A program made the translations under genes and the position numbers. DNA of 55,019 nucleotides from Proteiniborus ethanoligenes. GTDB taxonomy: Bacteria; Bacillota; Clostridia; Tissierellales; Proteiniboraceae. The notes below the pieces were generated by a model, which did no database searches, was not told where the DNA came from, and was given only the letters and a program-made list of their open reading frames with translations. Below, piece by piece: positions 8,908 to 17,121 of this stretch; position 1 is the stretch's first letter; each line of letters opens with the position of its first letter. The stretch spans positions 1 through 55,019 of the forward strand of contig NZ_FNQE01000027.1 in NCBI RefSeq assembly GCF_900107485.1, in the 5' to 3' direction.

Positions 8908-9307
8908 TAGATTCCACCTCTTTTTTCAATCTATCTATCGTTCTGTCATAAGATAAATCTAGATATCTTTTTATATCATTATATTCAAATAAGGTTTTTA
9001 CTTTATAACTGGTTTCTATAGCTCTATCACGAGTAAACAATACTATATTATTTTTATAAATTTCATATTTTAATAAAGGAGTTGCATCATTTAATATAAT
9101 TAAATCAATTTCCCTTTTGCAAGTTTCTGATAAATTCATCTTAATTTCAAGATATGTTTCTATATCTATCCTTTTTTCTGAATATATTGCAATATCTATA
9201 TCACTATCTACTCTTACCTTCCCTTGAGCATATGAACCAAAGATATAGGCAAAAGCTATATTTTCATTTTCCATTAAAATACTCTTGCACTTTTTAATGA
9301 TATCCAT
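8900..9307 (-). CDS. mntA: MntA-type minimal nucleotidyltransferase antitoxin
   Basis: A 135-residue nucleotidyltransferase. It carries the family signature GSYAQG then DSDIDIAIY (the GSx10DxD metal/ATP-binding motif). I choose the ATG at 9307, eight or nine bases after GGGAG, over upstream TTG and ATG codons that overlap that site. By family knowledge it AMPylates the HepT Tyr and blocks the toxin. It is upstream of hepT with an 8-base overlap, the usual order. Codon use is very AT-rich, like its neighbours. Confidence 0.88.
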   Translation of the reverse strand: MDIIKKCKSILMENENIAFAYIFGSYAQGKVRVDSDIDIAIYSEKRIDIETYLEIKMNLSETCKREIDLIILNDATPLLKYEIYKNNIVLFTRDRAIETSYKVKTLFEYNDIKRYLDLSYDRTIDRLKKEVESNG

Positions 9308-9482
9308 ATTATTCATCTCCCAAGTTATACTCAATATTACAATATTATTCTTACTAACTATTATATCATTATCAATAATTTATTAAACCACGATTTCAAT
9401 TAATATCCTATAATATAAATTATAATACTTATAATACTTATAATACCCCAACTATACGAACATAATTACCCTACAAAAGACC

Positions 9483-9530
9483 TCAGTTATTTATGGTACA
9501 GTTCACTGAATCGCTTTAACTGCGGTCTTG
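9483..9530 (-). repeat. rlmH-tail direct repeat, copy 3 (att-like)
   Basis: On the minus strand: CAGTTAAAGCGATTCAGT then GAACTGTACCATAAATAA, which would encode Ser-Glu-Leu-Tyr-His-Lys-stop. It is a decayed but obvious sister of copy 2. It separates mntA-hepT from the 2.8-kb compartment that abuts rlmH. Confidence 0.7.
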
Positions 9531-10039
9531 TTATGCTAGATACAATGCTTGCCCCCTTAATCTAATATAATATATATCCGTTTAGCTTCATTCAATTTGA
9601 GCCATTCTAATTTCTATTTAAAAGCATCTTGACAGTAAAAACAAGACAATTGAAACGTCCCCAAGTCAATTTTGTAGAATTTCTACTTCAATATCAGTCA
9701 ATTCATGTATCATGCCTAACACCAACCCCTTTAGTAGTATCTAAATTCATTATAGCATTACTAGTTGGTATTTTGAACTGTTAGGATTGAATTGTGGGAT
9801 ATTGAGTTTGGTAGGATAGTATCTTGGAGTCCCATAATATCTAATAGTAGCAGTAAAAAAAGTAGAGTATTAATACTCTACTTTATAGATAAACCTTCCC
9901 AATAGTCTATTATTTATCGCAAGTTTTCATAATTAAGGTTGTTCAATTCAAATAATAGATTGCCCTTCTTTCCTATTTCATATAATTTAAATTCTTCTAT
10001 TATTGTTATTATTAAGTAATTACCAAATTTAATACCTAA
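9531..10039. other. Gene-free, apparently decayed DNA
   Basis: About 500 bases with no ORF of useful length and no RNA gene that I can recognise. Short AT-rich stretches and isolated fragments (for example a 15-codon frame near 9675-9720) suggest eroded accessory genes. Nothing here can be supported as functional. Confidence 0.4.
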
Positions 10040-10258
10040 TTAAACATCTGGACCTATCCATAATCGTCCACTCTTTCTATTACCAACCCTGTATTTTGCA
10101 TCATATATTTATGAACCTACTTTTATTTTTATTTCATAACTTTTAGGTTCAATATTATCTGCTCCTGGTAAAAATCTTTTATAGTCTTTCTTAATTCTTA
10201 ATAAATTACTCTCAACATCATTCTTAGTGATGTTTGAAATAATAAATGTTTTTTTCAT
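10040..10258 (-). pseudogene. Frameshifted small gene of unknown function
   Basis: An ATG at 10258 opens 49 codons (MKKTFIISNITKNDVE...) that end in TAA at 10109-10111. Immediately after, another frame continues with protein-like sequence (YDAKYRVGNRKSGRLWIGPDV) to a TAA at 10040. The two pieces read as one ~72-residue protein broken by a frameshift. I do not recognise the family. Confidence 0.4.
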
Positions 10259-10422
10259 AGTTTGATTCTCCTTCTATTTATTTAAGGTTAAATCAATATC
10301 AGTTGTAATCTTTATATATTTTGTGTCTTCTGTATAGGGGTTCTCATCAGAGAATAACGACAAGGAGCATTTACTTGAAATCTATAACATCTAAAATAAT
10401 TGCTAATATCAATTTGCAAATA

Positions 10423-12246
10423 CTATTTTAAGTATTTTTCAATTATATTAATAAGTTTATTTAAAATCATTCTTATAAGAGTGCTTATTTTACTATCCTT
10501 GTTTAATCTTTTGGAGATTTGAGGACTCAATAAATAGTAAAGTTTAATAAACATTCTTCCAACACCATGGTTACTTAACACTTCGTCCCTAAAACACCTT
10601 AAAGTTAAAACCTCTGGAGCGTCGTATGAGCCATATACCTTTGTTGCTATATAGCATGCACCATGGTCTTGTTTATCTGGATTTTTGTTGTTTCCAATTG
10701 CATTTTCATATCCATCATAAGATAAATTATTATCACTATTTTTCTGACATGTATCGCTTAATATCTTAGCTTCAACCTTTGATACATTTTTAATGTTTAA
10801 AATGGTTACTTCAAACCCATACACACCATCTACATCGCCTATAGAGCTCACTTCTATTTCCATATAATCATTTGGATTTTGTCCTATTACAATCTTTTCA
10901 TCCTTATTATTATAAAAAGACAAGCCTACTTTTATTAAGGAGTCTTCTGCCATACCTACATAAAGAGATATTATAATATATCTTTCCACTTCATCTTTTA
11001 CTTTAATATATACATCCTTTATAATAGATTGTTTAAAGTGCTCAACATCTGTTGAAATCATCATTTCATTTTCAGTACCATATCGTTTTTCACTTAAGAT
11101 ATGTACGTAATTTTGAACATGGTGTTGATAATTTCCTAAATGTGGTATAATTTTCTCCTTAATAAAATCTAATATCTTATCAAATGGAAACATATGATAA
11201 AGATTTATAAGAAATGTTGATAATTCTGGCAATAAATATGATTTCGATGAATAAAATAATTCAGATGATAGAATGTTACCAATTATACCTAATATTATAT
11301 GCACAAGGTTATTAATTTGCTTATTGTATTCGATTACAGAAACTTCATCCCTATAAATCAAATCCTGAGATAACCCACAAAAACACATTAACAAATCTTT
11401 GGACAAATCTATGTTCCAATTAAAATTCATATTCCCCACGAAATCTAATAGTATTGATCTCGCAAGGTATTCCCAAACTTTACTATCTTCTTTCCCCTTT
11501 CTTGTATTAATATAATTGTCTATTTCAATAATAACTGGTCTCAAATTCTTTGCTTTAAGTGCCATATTAAAATCGTAATCTAATTGAGCTAAGTATAACT
11601 GACCATTAATCTCATATTTTGATTTCATTATATACGAAAAATCATTTTGAGTTGTTACCATACCACCACTAGGAATGCATTTTTGATTACAGTAATCATT
11701 GAATAGCATGGGGAATTCATTTTCAACTGTTAGTTGTTGCTTAATATTATTTACATTGTTACCTTCTGGGATTGCTTTATATAGCTTTTCAAGGATATTG
11801 CTTGCAATATAATAGTCAGAAAAAAATAAACGTTCATATATAGATATTTTAGACATCAATGTATACACCATAGAATAGAATAATATACAGTTATCGTGCA
11901 TAATGGAATTATAACAATAAATAAATATATCGCCATATGATAGTGAACTTCTATCAATCGAAAAAAACACTAGATCAATATCTGACTTGTTTTCTTCAAT
12001 TACATTAGTTTTATAAAAAAAACTATTAGCTACCTCCCACTTCAAAGTACCTATTTGACGCCTTACTACAGACTCAAGTATGACTATAAGTAGTTTCGAA
12101 CACTCTAGATTTAATCCACATATTTCACTTACTTCTGTCCCCATATTTAATGAAAAAATCTCTTCTAGTCTTTTTAAAGAATTATACCCTCCTCCCAAAA
12201 CTTCTTCCAGTTTTTTGAACTTCATAGGATTTTTTTCAGTGTCCAT
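10423..12246 (-). CDS. Large protein with C-terminal CFI-box domain
   Basis: About 607 residues from the ATG at 12246, which follows GGAGGGA; the longer frame would start inside that site. The first ~500 residues are not recognised: mostly helical, no signal peptide, no obvious catalytic motif. The C-terminal ~80 residues match the CFI-box module: CYIATKVYGSYDAPEV, LRCFRDEVL, then YYLLSPQISKRL. This module recurs at the ends of many otherwise unrelated bacterial proteins, and its job is unsettled. It is the sole intact gene in the compartment next to rlmH. A role in defence or stress would be a guess. Confidence 0.55.
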   Translation of the reverse strand: MDTEKNPMKFKKLEEVLGGGYNSLKRLEEIFSLNMGTEVSEICGLNLECSKLLIVILESVVRRQIGTLKWEVANSFFYKTNVIEENKSDIDLVFFSIDRSSLSYGDIFIYCYNSIMHDNCILFYSMVYTLMSKISIYERLFFSDYYIASNILEKLYKAIPEGNNVNNIKQQLTVENEFPMLFNDYCNQKCIPSGGMVTTQNDFSYIMKSKYEINGQLYLAQLDYDFNMALKAKNLRPVIIEIDNYINTRKGKEDSKVWEYLARSILLDFVGNMNFNWNIDLSKDLLMCFCGLSQDLIYRDEVSVIEYNKQINNLVHIILGIIGNILSSELFYSSKSYLLPELSTFLINLYHMFPFDKILDFIKEKIIPHLGNYQHHVQNYVHILSEKRYGTENEMMISTDVEHFKQSIIKDVYIKVKDEVERYIIISLYVGMAEDSLIKVGLSFYNNKDEKIVIGQNPNDYMEIEVSSIGDVDGVYGFEVTILNIKNVSKVEAKILSDTCQKNSDNNLSYDGYENAIGNNKNPDKQDHGACYIATKVYGSYDAPEVLTLRCFRDEVLSNHGVGRMFIKLYYLLSPQISKRLNKDSKISTLIRMILNKLINIIEKYLK

Positions 12247-12341
12247 ATCTTTCCCTCCAATACCCATTTATCACCCTAATTATATAATAAAGCTAAATAT
12301 TTACAACTGTCTTATTGATATTATGCAAACTAATAAATTAT

Positions 12342-12370
12342 GAGGTCACTTATGATAAGGTTCACCCTTC
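12342..12370 (-). other. Chromosomal att-like site at the 3' end of rlmH
   Basis: The minus strand reads AAGGGTGAACCTTATCATAA followed by GTGACCTC, spanning the last codons of rlmH and its stop. Its core TATCATAAGTGA matches the known SCC attachment core in staphylococcal rlmH because both encode Tyr-His-Lys-stop. Together with copies 1-3 it frames the accessory island. Confidence 0.6.
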
Positions 12371-12825
12371 ATTATCCTAAATCCTCTATATATTTGCTCT
12401 AATAGTATTACTCTTATTAATTGATGAGGGAAGGTCATTTTGGAAAAGGATAGTTTGAGATTGCTTTTTTGTAGGACTTCTTTTGATAGACCTAAAGAAC
12501 CTCCAATAATGAAGGTTATGTCGTTTATTCCTTCTATCATTAGAGATTCTATTTTTTCTGAAAGCTCTTCTGAGGTTAGGCTTTTGCCTTTTATCTCTAG
12601 AGAGATTATGTATGAGTTTGCTGGGATTTTTGAGAGGATTTTTTCTCCTTCTTTTTCTTTGACTTGATCCATTTCTTTGTTGCTTAGGTTTTCTGGGGCT
12701 TTTTCATCTTCTACTTCTATAATCTCAAGACTACAGTATCTTGATAACCTTTTTGAATATTCTTTTATTCCTTCTTGCATAAATTTTTCTTTTATTCTTC
12801 CAACTGAAACAATGCGTATTTTCAT
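12346..12825 (-). CDS. rlmH: 23S rRNA (pseudouridine1915-N3)-methyltransferase RlmH
   Basis: A 159-residue SPOUT methyltransferase (OrfX/YbeA), which methylates pseudouridine 1915 in helix 69 of 23S rRNA in assembled ribosomes. The start is the ATG at 12825 after GGAGGC; the protein opens MKIRIVSVGRIKEKF, as in homologues. It shows the trefoil-knot signatures FIIGGSLGLS and SFSKMTFPHQLIRVILLEQIYR, and ends in GEPYHK. The gene is intact, although its 3' end is the recombination target duplicated three times to its left. It closes the wal/surE gene set. Confidence 0.95.
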   Translation of the reverse strand: MKIRIVSVGRIKEKFMQEGIKEYSKRLSRYCSLEIIEVEDEKAPENLSNKEMDQVKEKEGEKILSKIPANSYIISLEIKGKSLTSEELSEKIESLMIEGINDITFIIGGSLGLSKEVLQKSNLKLSFSKMTFPHQLIRVILLEQIYRGFRIMKGEPYHK

Positions 12826-12847
12826 CGTTGCCTCCAATGTATTGTAG

Positions 12848-13600
12848 CTACAGCCAAGTATCGACTTTTTTCATTAACTTATAATTTGTTAAATCATAAT
12901 GCAGTGGTGTCATAGTTATATAGCCTTTTCTTAAATAATATCTATCTGTTCCTTCTTCAACATTTTCATTGTATCTTCCATCTAGCTTAAGTGTTATTTC
13001 ATCTTCTCCATTTTTATTTTCAACAAAGTAGTAATCATACACTACGCCACCGATTTTACATACTTTGATTCCTTTTATGTCTTCTTCTTTAATACAAGGA
13101 AAATTTACGTTAAGAACTATGTTGTTCTTTACTAAATCCTCTTTCACCTTTTCAAATATTTGCTTTGCATATTTGGCTGCAGTTGTGAAGCAATCTGGTT
13201 CTTCTCCTAGCTGACAGGATAGCGCCATAGAAGGTATATTATAGAGATTTCCTTCGATAGCAGCTGATACAGTACCTGAATACAATATGTCTGCTCCTAT
13301 ATTTAACCCTAGGTTTATACCTGAAAGTATCATGTCCACATGTCCATCTACTAGCTTATCTAATGCTACCCTTACGCAGTCTGCTGGTGAGCCTGATATG
13401 CTATAGGACTTAGATTTAATCCCTGGAACTTCTACTCTTTTTACTAGTATAGGCTTTGTCAGTGTGATTGAGTGACTAGAAGCACTTCTTTGCCCTTCTG
13501 GTGCCACTATTATTAGTTCATAATCTTTTTCAAACTCTTTAGCTAAGGCTTGAATACCTATAGCATCTATACCATCGTCATTAACTAAAAGTAATCTCAT
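12848..13600 (-). CDS. surE: 5'/3'-nucleotidase SurE
   Basis: A 250-residue metal-dependent nucleoside monophosphate phosphatase. It has the family N terminus MRLLLVNDDGIDAIG, with metal-binding N7-D8-D9, the S/N ligands in SGINLGLNIG, and YSGTVSAAIEG. Length is normal. The ATG follows AGGAGG. It lies 22 bases upstream of rlmH on the same strand and is likely co-transcribed. The usual role is nucleotide turnover under stress. Confidence 0.95.
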   Translation of the reverse strand: MRLLLVNDDGIDAIGIQALAKEFEKDYELIIVAPEGQRSASSHSITLTKPILVKRVEVPGIKSKSYSISGSPADCVRVALDKLVDGHVDMILSGINLGLNIGADILYSGTVSAAIEGNLYNIPSMALSCQLGEEPDCFTTAAKYAKQIFEKVKEDLVKNNIVLNVNFPCIKEEDIKGIKVCKIGGVVYDYYFVENKNGEDEITLKLDGRYNENVEEGTDRYYLRKGYITMTPLHYDLTNYKLMKKVDTWL

Positions 13601-13682
13601 ACTTTGCCTCCTAAAATGTCTTAGTTTATTATTTTCTTTACCCCATTAAATATAAACCTACTAGCTTATAGAAGTAGCTTAC

Positions 13683-13850
13683 TTATACAACCAGATATCT
13701 AGGCTGTCTATCGCAAAACTCACATGTGTGCGGACTTGTCCAGTCAGTAAAATTCACTTTATCAAGCTCATAAATATCAGGTGACTGTTCATAGGCTTCT
13801 ACAAATTCTTCTATAGCTATGTCTAGATGATCATTACAAACTACATACAT
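13683..13850 (-). CDS. Small CxxH/CxxC putative metal-binding protein
   Basis: A 55-codon gene starting at ATG 13850 after GGGTGG. It begins MYVVCNDHLDIAIEEFVEAY, giving C5-xx-H8, and ends with C43-EF-C46 followed by DRQPRYLVV. This is the signature of the CxxH/CxxC protein family (BA_5709-like) that sits near rlmH and the wal genes in Bacillus relatives. The two halves probably form one zinc site. It is located between walJ and surE, and its function is unknown. Confidence 0.75.
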   Translation of the reverse strand: MYVVCNDHLDIAIEEFVEAYEQSPDIYELDKVNFTDWTSPHTCEFCDRQPRYLVV

Positions 13851-13932
13851 CTAACCACCCCAAACTATTATTTATATAAGTATTTCATATATAGTATTTA
13901 CAAAGAAAATATTTTTACAACATTATTAGAAC

Positions 13933-13968
13933 AAAAAAGGCTTGCAATTATTTCTGTCAAGCCTTTTT
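13933..13968. terminator. Intrinsic terminator after walJ
   Basis: Arms AAAAAAGGCTTG (13933-13944) and CAAGCCTTTTT (13958-13968). On the minus strand the stem is followed by a T-run, five bases beyond the walJ stop; it can work in both directions. Confidence 0.85.
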
Positions 13969-13972
13969 ATAA

Positions 13973-14767
13973 TTAAAAATTATATACCTTAGTTGGTTTG
14001 TCTCTATAAGTTAAGTCTAGGCTTATGTCACTAGTTATACTAATTCCACTTTCTGTTAATATTCCTGCTACAGTTTCATATGCTAATTCTGGAAAGTTAT
14101 TTTCCTTGCTTAAGTGTCCTAGCAATATACATTCATTGTTCCCAGATATTACTTCTGTTAATAATCTGCCTGCATCATCATTTGAAAGATGTCCATGCTC
14201 TCCTAATATTCTCTTTTTAAGAAACCAAGGATAACTGCCAACCTTAAGCATTTGGACATCATGATTTGATTCTATCATTAATAAATGAGAGTTTTTAATG
14301 TTTTCTTTTACTTCTTGGCTTACATAACCTGTATCTGTAACTATACTGATTTTAATATTATTATGATAAAAACTATATCCAACTGGTTCAACTGAATCAT
14401 GAGATATATTAAATGGATGAATGTTTAAATCCTTTATTTCAAAAATTTTATTTGTATCAAATACCATTATATTTTCTTCTTTTACTTCGCCTATTTCAGA
14501 TTTCATACTTAGCCAAGTGTTCTCGTTAGCATATATAGGTATATTAAATCTTCTTGATAAAATACCTACTCCATGAATATGGTCTTTATGCTCATGGGTA
14601 ACTAATATCCCATTGATTGTACTAGGCTCTACTCCTATGGATATGAGAGACTCTTGAATTCTTTTTCCGCTTAGCCCTGCATCTACTAAAAGCTTTACTT
14701 TATCCGTCTCTATATATTGACAGTTCCCACTGCTACCACTGGCTAGTGAGCAAAATTTTATTGACAT
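13973..14767 (-). CDS. walJ: WalJ/YycJ metallo-beta-lactamase-fold hydrolase
   Basis: A 264-residue MBL-fold protein. It shows the dinuclear metal motif THEHKDHIHG (HxHxDH), a later D-T-G-Y strand and LLGHLSKEN near the C terminus. In Bacillus, YycJ/WalJ affects coordination of cell division with replication and has DNA exonuclease-like relatives. Here it is separated from walI by murA, each with its own spacing. The ATG is preceded by TTGGAGG. Confidence 0.92.
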   Translation of the reverse strand: MSIKFCSLASGSSGNCQYIETDKVKLLVDAGLSGKRIQESLISIGVEPSTINGILVTHEHKDHIHGVGILSRRFNIPIYANENTWLSMKSEIGEVKEENIMVFDTNKIFEIKDLNIHPFNISHDSVEPVGYSFYHNNIKISIVTDTGYVSQEVKENIKNSHLLMIESNHDVQMLKVGSYPWFLKKRILGEHGHLSNDDAGRLLTEVISGNNECILLGHLSKENNFPELAYETVAGILTESGISITSDISLDLTYRDKPTKVYNF

Positions 14768-14870
14768 ATATTTTCCTCCAACTATTGCTTTCTATTTATC
14801 TTAATCTATTATTTAGCTACAGAAATATTATAACATAAATAAATAGTATGTAAAAATTTAAGGTTATGAC

Positions 14871-16127
14871 CTATTCCCTAATCCTATATATTTTGGCTCC
14901 AAGACTTAAAAGCTTTTGTTCTATATTTTCATATCCTCTATCTATATGAAATGCATCATCTACTTCTGTTTTCCCATTTCCAATAAGACCTGCAACTATT
15001 AAGGCAGCACCTGCTCTTAAATCGGTAGCCTTTACTTTTGCTCCACTTAAACAATCTACGCCTTCAATAATAGCTACTCTTCCGTCTACTTTAATATTTG
15101 CACCCATTCTCTTTAGCTCATCTATATATTTAAATCTAGCTTCATATACGTTTTCGGTTATTATGCTTATGCCTTCTGCTACGGATAACATAGCTGCCAT
15201 AGGCTGCTGAAGATCTGTTGGAAAGCCTGGATACGGTAGAGTCTTTACATCTACTCCTCTAATTTTTCCATCTGAAATTATTCTAACTGACTCATCATAT
15301 TCTATTACCTCAACGGAGGTTTCTCTAAGCTTTGCTATTATTGATTCAAGATGCTTTGGTATTACGTTGTTTACTGTTACATCTCCTCCAGTAGCTGCTG
15401 CCGCTACCATATATGTGCCTGCCTCTATTTGATCAGGTATGACGCTATATGTGCATCCGTGAAGCTTGTCTACTCCTCTAATTTTGATTACATCTGTGCC
15501 TGCTCCTCTTATATCTGCCCCCATTGTATTTAAAAAGTTGGCTACATCCACTATATGAGGCTCTTTGGCTGCGTTTTCTATTGTAGTTGTGCCTTCTGCA
15601 CCTACTGCCGCTAGCATTATATTTATTGTAGCTCCTACGCTTACCACATCAAGATATATTTTTGCACCTATTAATTTTTCTGCTTTACATTTAATTACTC
15701 CATGCTCTATCTCTACTGTTGCTCCAAGAGCTTCGAAGCCTTTTATATGCTGGTCAATAGGTCTAGTTCCAATGTCACATCCACCTGGATAAGCTACTTC
15801 TACTTCTCCAAAACGACTAAGACCTGCACCTAATAAATAATATGATGCTCTTATTTTTCTAGATAAATCATATGGTGCTACAAATTTCTTCATATTACTA
15901 GTGTCTATTACCATAGTTCCACTTTCATCAAATTCTATCCTTGCACCAATAGAAGACATTATCTCTGAAATATTATATATATCCTTTATCCTTGGAAGAT
16001 TTTCAATAACACACCTATCTCCAGCCAATAGTGCTGCTGGTATAATAGGTAAAGCTGCATTTTTAAATCCACTTATATTAACTATTCCGTTTAGTTTATA
16101 TCCACCCTCAATTATTAATTTATCCAT
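14871..16127 (-). CDS. murA: UDP-N-acetylglucosamine 1-carboxyvinyltransferase
   Basis: A 418-residue MurA. It transfers enolpyruvate from PEP to UDP-GlcNAc, the first committed step of peptidoglycan synthesis, and is the fosfomycin target. K22 (in FKNAALP) and the catalytic cysteine C117 in [10 protein letters not shown] are present, so it should be fosfomycin-sensitive in principle. The late signatures FPTDLQQPM and DLRAGAALI are intact. Its placement inside the wal locus fits WalR control of wall metabolism. An inverted repeat overlaps the leader just before the start, and the ribosome binding site is weak. Confidence 0.95.
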   Translation of the reverse strand: MDKLIIEGGYKLNGIVNISGFKNAALPIIPAALLAGDRCVIENLPRIKDIYNISEIMSSIGARIEFDESGTMVIDTSNMKKFVAPYDLSRKIRASYYLLGAGLSRFGEVEVAYPGGCDIGTRPIDQHIKGFEALGATVEIEHGVIKCKAEKLIGAKIYLDVVSVGATINIMLAAVGAEGTTTIENAAKEPHIVDVANFLNTMGADIRGAGTDVIKIRGVDKLHGCTYSVIPDQIEAGTYMVAAAATGGDVTVNNVIPKHLESIIAKLRETSVEVIEYDESVRIISDGKIRGVDVKTLPYPGFPTDLQQPMAAMLSVAEGISIITENVYEARFKYIDELKRMGANIKVDGRVAIIEGVDCLSGAKVKATDLRAGAALIVAGLIGNGKTEVDDAFHIDRGYENIEQKLLSLGAKIYRIRE

Positions 16128-16137
16128 ATTATGTACC

Positions 16138-16155
16138 TACTGACCTAAGTCAGTA
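16138..16155. promoter_or_regulatory. Inverted repeat in the murA leader, candidate operator
   Basis: TACTGAC (16138-16144) and GTCAGTA (16149-16155) separated by four bases, ending 11 bases before the murA ATG. It could be a repressor site or a small hairpin hiding the ribosome binding region. No family is assigned. Confidence 0.35.
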
Positions 16156-16190
16156 TGTGTCACCTCTCTTTCAATTTTTGGCTAATAAAC

Positions 16191-16225
16191 AAAAAAATAT
16201 AGAAGAAACACTATATTTCTTCTAT
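16191..16225 (-). terminator. Terminator closing the walRKHI operon
   Basis: Stem arms ATAGAAGAAA (16199-16208) and TTTCTTCTAT (16216-16225). On the minus strand it is followed by a run of seven T. It lies between walI and murA. Confidence 0.8.
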
Positions 16226-16252
16226 TTATCTTTGCAAAATCCTCTATTTTAT

Positions 16253-17098
16253 TTAATTATCCTCTAAAAATATTTTTGTTCCATCATTGAATACAATTCG
16301 CCAAACTGGGGCAGCCTTTCCACCTTTCGTATTTCTAGGGTCGCTGGCCCCTATATACTTTTGAGGGTCTAAATAATAACATATTGATATATCTTCTATT
16401 GTCTTTCCAAATATTTCTTCCATGGTTAGGAGCTTAAGTAAAGCTCTAGGCGCAGACATGATGGTTATCTTTGTTGAATCATAAGGCTCTGCAGACTCTA
16501 TCCAATATCTTTCAAATTTATTTATACCAGTCAAACCAATATTAAACCTCATATAGCTCTTTTCAAAATAATAGTCATCAATGATTTTAGTATATTCGAT
16601 ATAGTAAGCCCCTTCTTTATATGTTGCTATACTTAATCTATAATCTCCTAAATCGAATCCCATATCCTTGATAAACTCCTCAGCTAAATCCTTAGCCATT
16701 TGAGTTGTTAAGCTATTAAACCTGTGCCTTGTACCTTCATCTTCATATATAATTTCGTTGCCATTTCTTACTGCAACTTTTTTTTCATTATCTATATAAT
16801 ATACATTTCCCTTTATAGTCTCAGTAGTGTAATTTTCGCCTAAGAATTTGTTGGCTATATTTTGGGGGTCGTAGGTTTCATATTTCATACTGAATAGTGG
16901 TAAAGAAGGTATATTTCTAGGAATTTCTACAGCTAATTTTATGTCTTTTTCTAGTAAAAAAACTTTCACATCCTCAATAAAGCCTTCTCCTACCATAGGG
17001 GCATCTATACTTCTGCTATTTATCAGCACATAGACCAAAAAAACATTTGTGATGATAAAGGCAATTATAAGAATATTTTTCGCCTTTGACCAGTCCAT
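16253..17098 (-). CDS. walI: WalI/YycI regulator of the WalK kinase
   Basis: About 281 residues from the ATG at 17098, giving the typical start MDWSKAKNILIIAF; upstream codons are unlikely. One N-terminal transmembrane helix (residues 8-30) anchors an extracytoplasmic domain with the repeated YycI/YycH fold. WalI and WalH form a membrane complex with WalK and tune its activity. It sits 23 bases downstream of walH and ends at an intrinsic terminator. Confidence 0.88.
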   Translation of the reverse strand: MDWSKAKNILIIAFIITNVFLVYVLINSRSIDAPMVGEGFIEDVKVFLLEKDIKLAVEIPRNIPSLPLFSMKYETYDPQNIANKFLGENYTTETIKGNVYYIDNEKKVAVRNGNEIIYEDEGTRHRFNSLTTQMAKDLAEEFIKDMGFDLGDYRLSIATYKEGAYYIEYTKIIDDYYFEKSYMRFNIGLTGINKFERYWIESAEPYDSTKITIMSAPRALLKLLTMEEIFGKTIEDISICYYLDPQKYIGASDPRNTKGGKAAPVWRIVFNDGTKIFLEDN

Positions 17099-17121
17099 AT
17101 TTACTTCACCATCCAATGAAT

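Noticed and set aside
12080-12343. Plus-strand open frame over the CFI-box gene start
   Set aside because: Overlaps the well-supported minus-strand gene and lacks a start signal.
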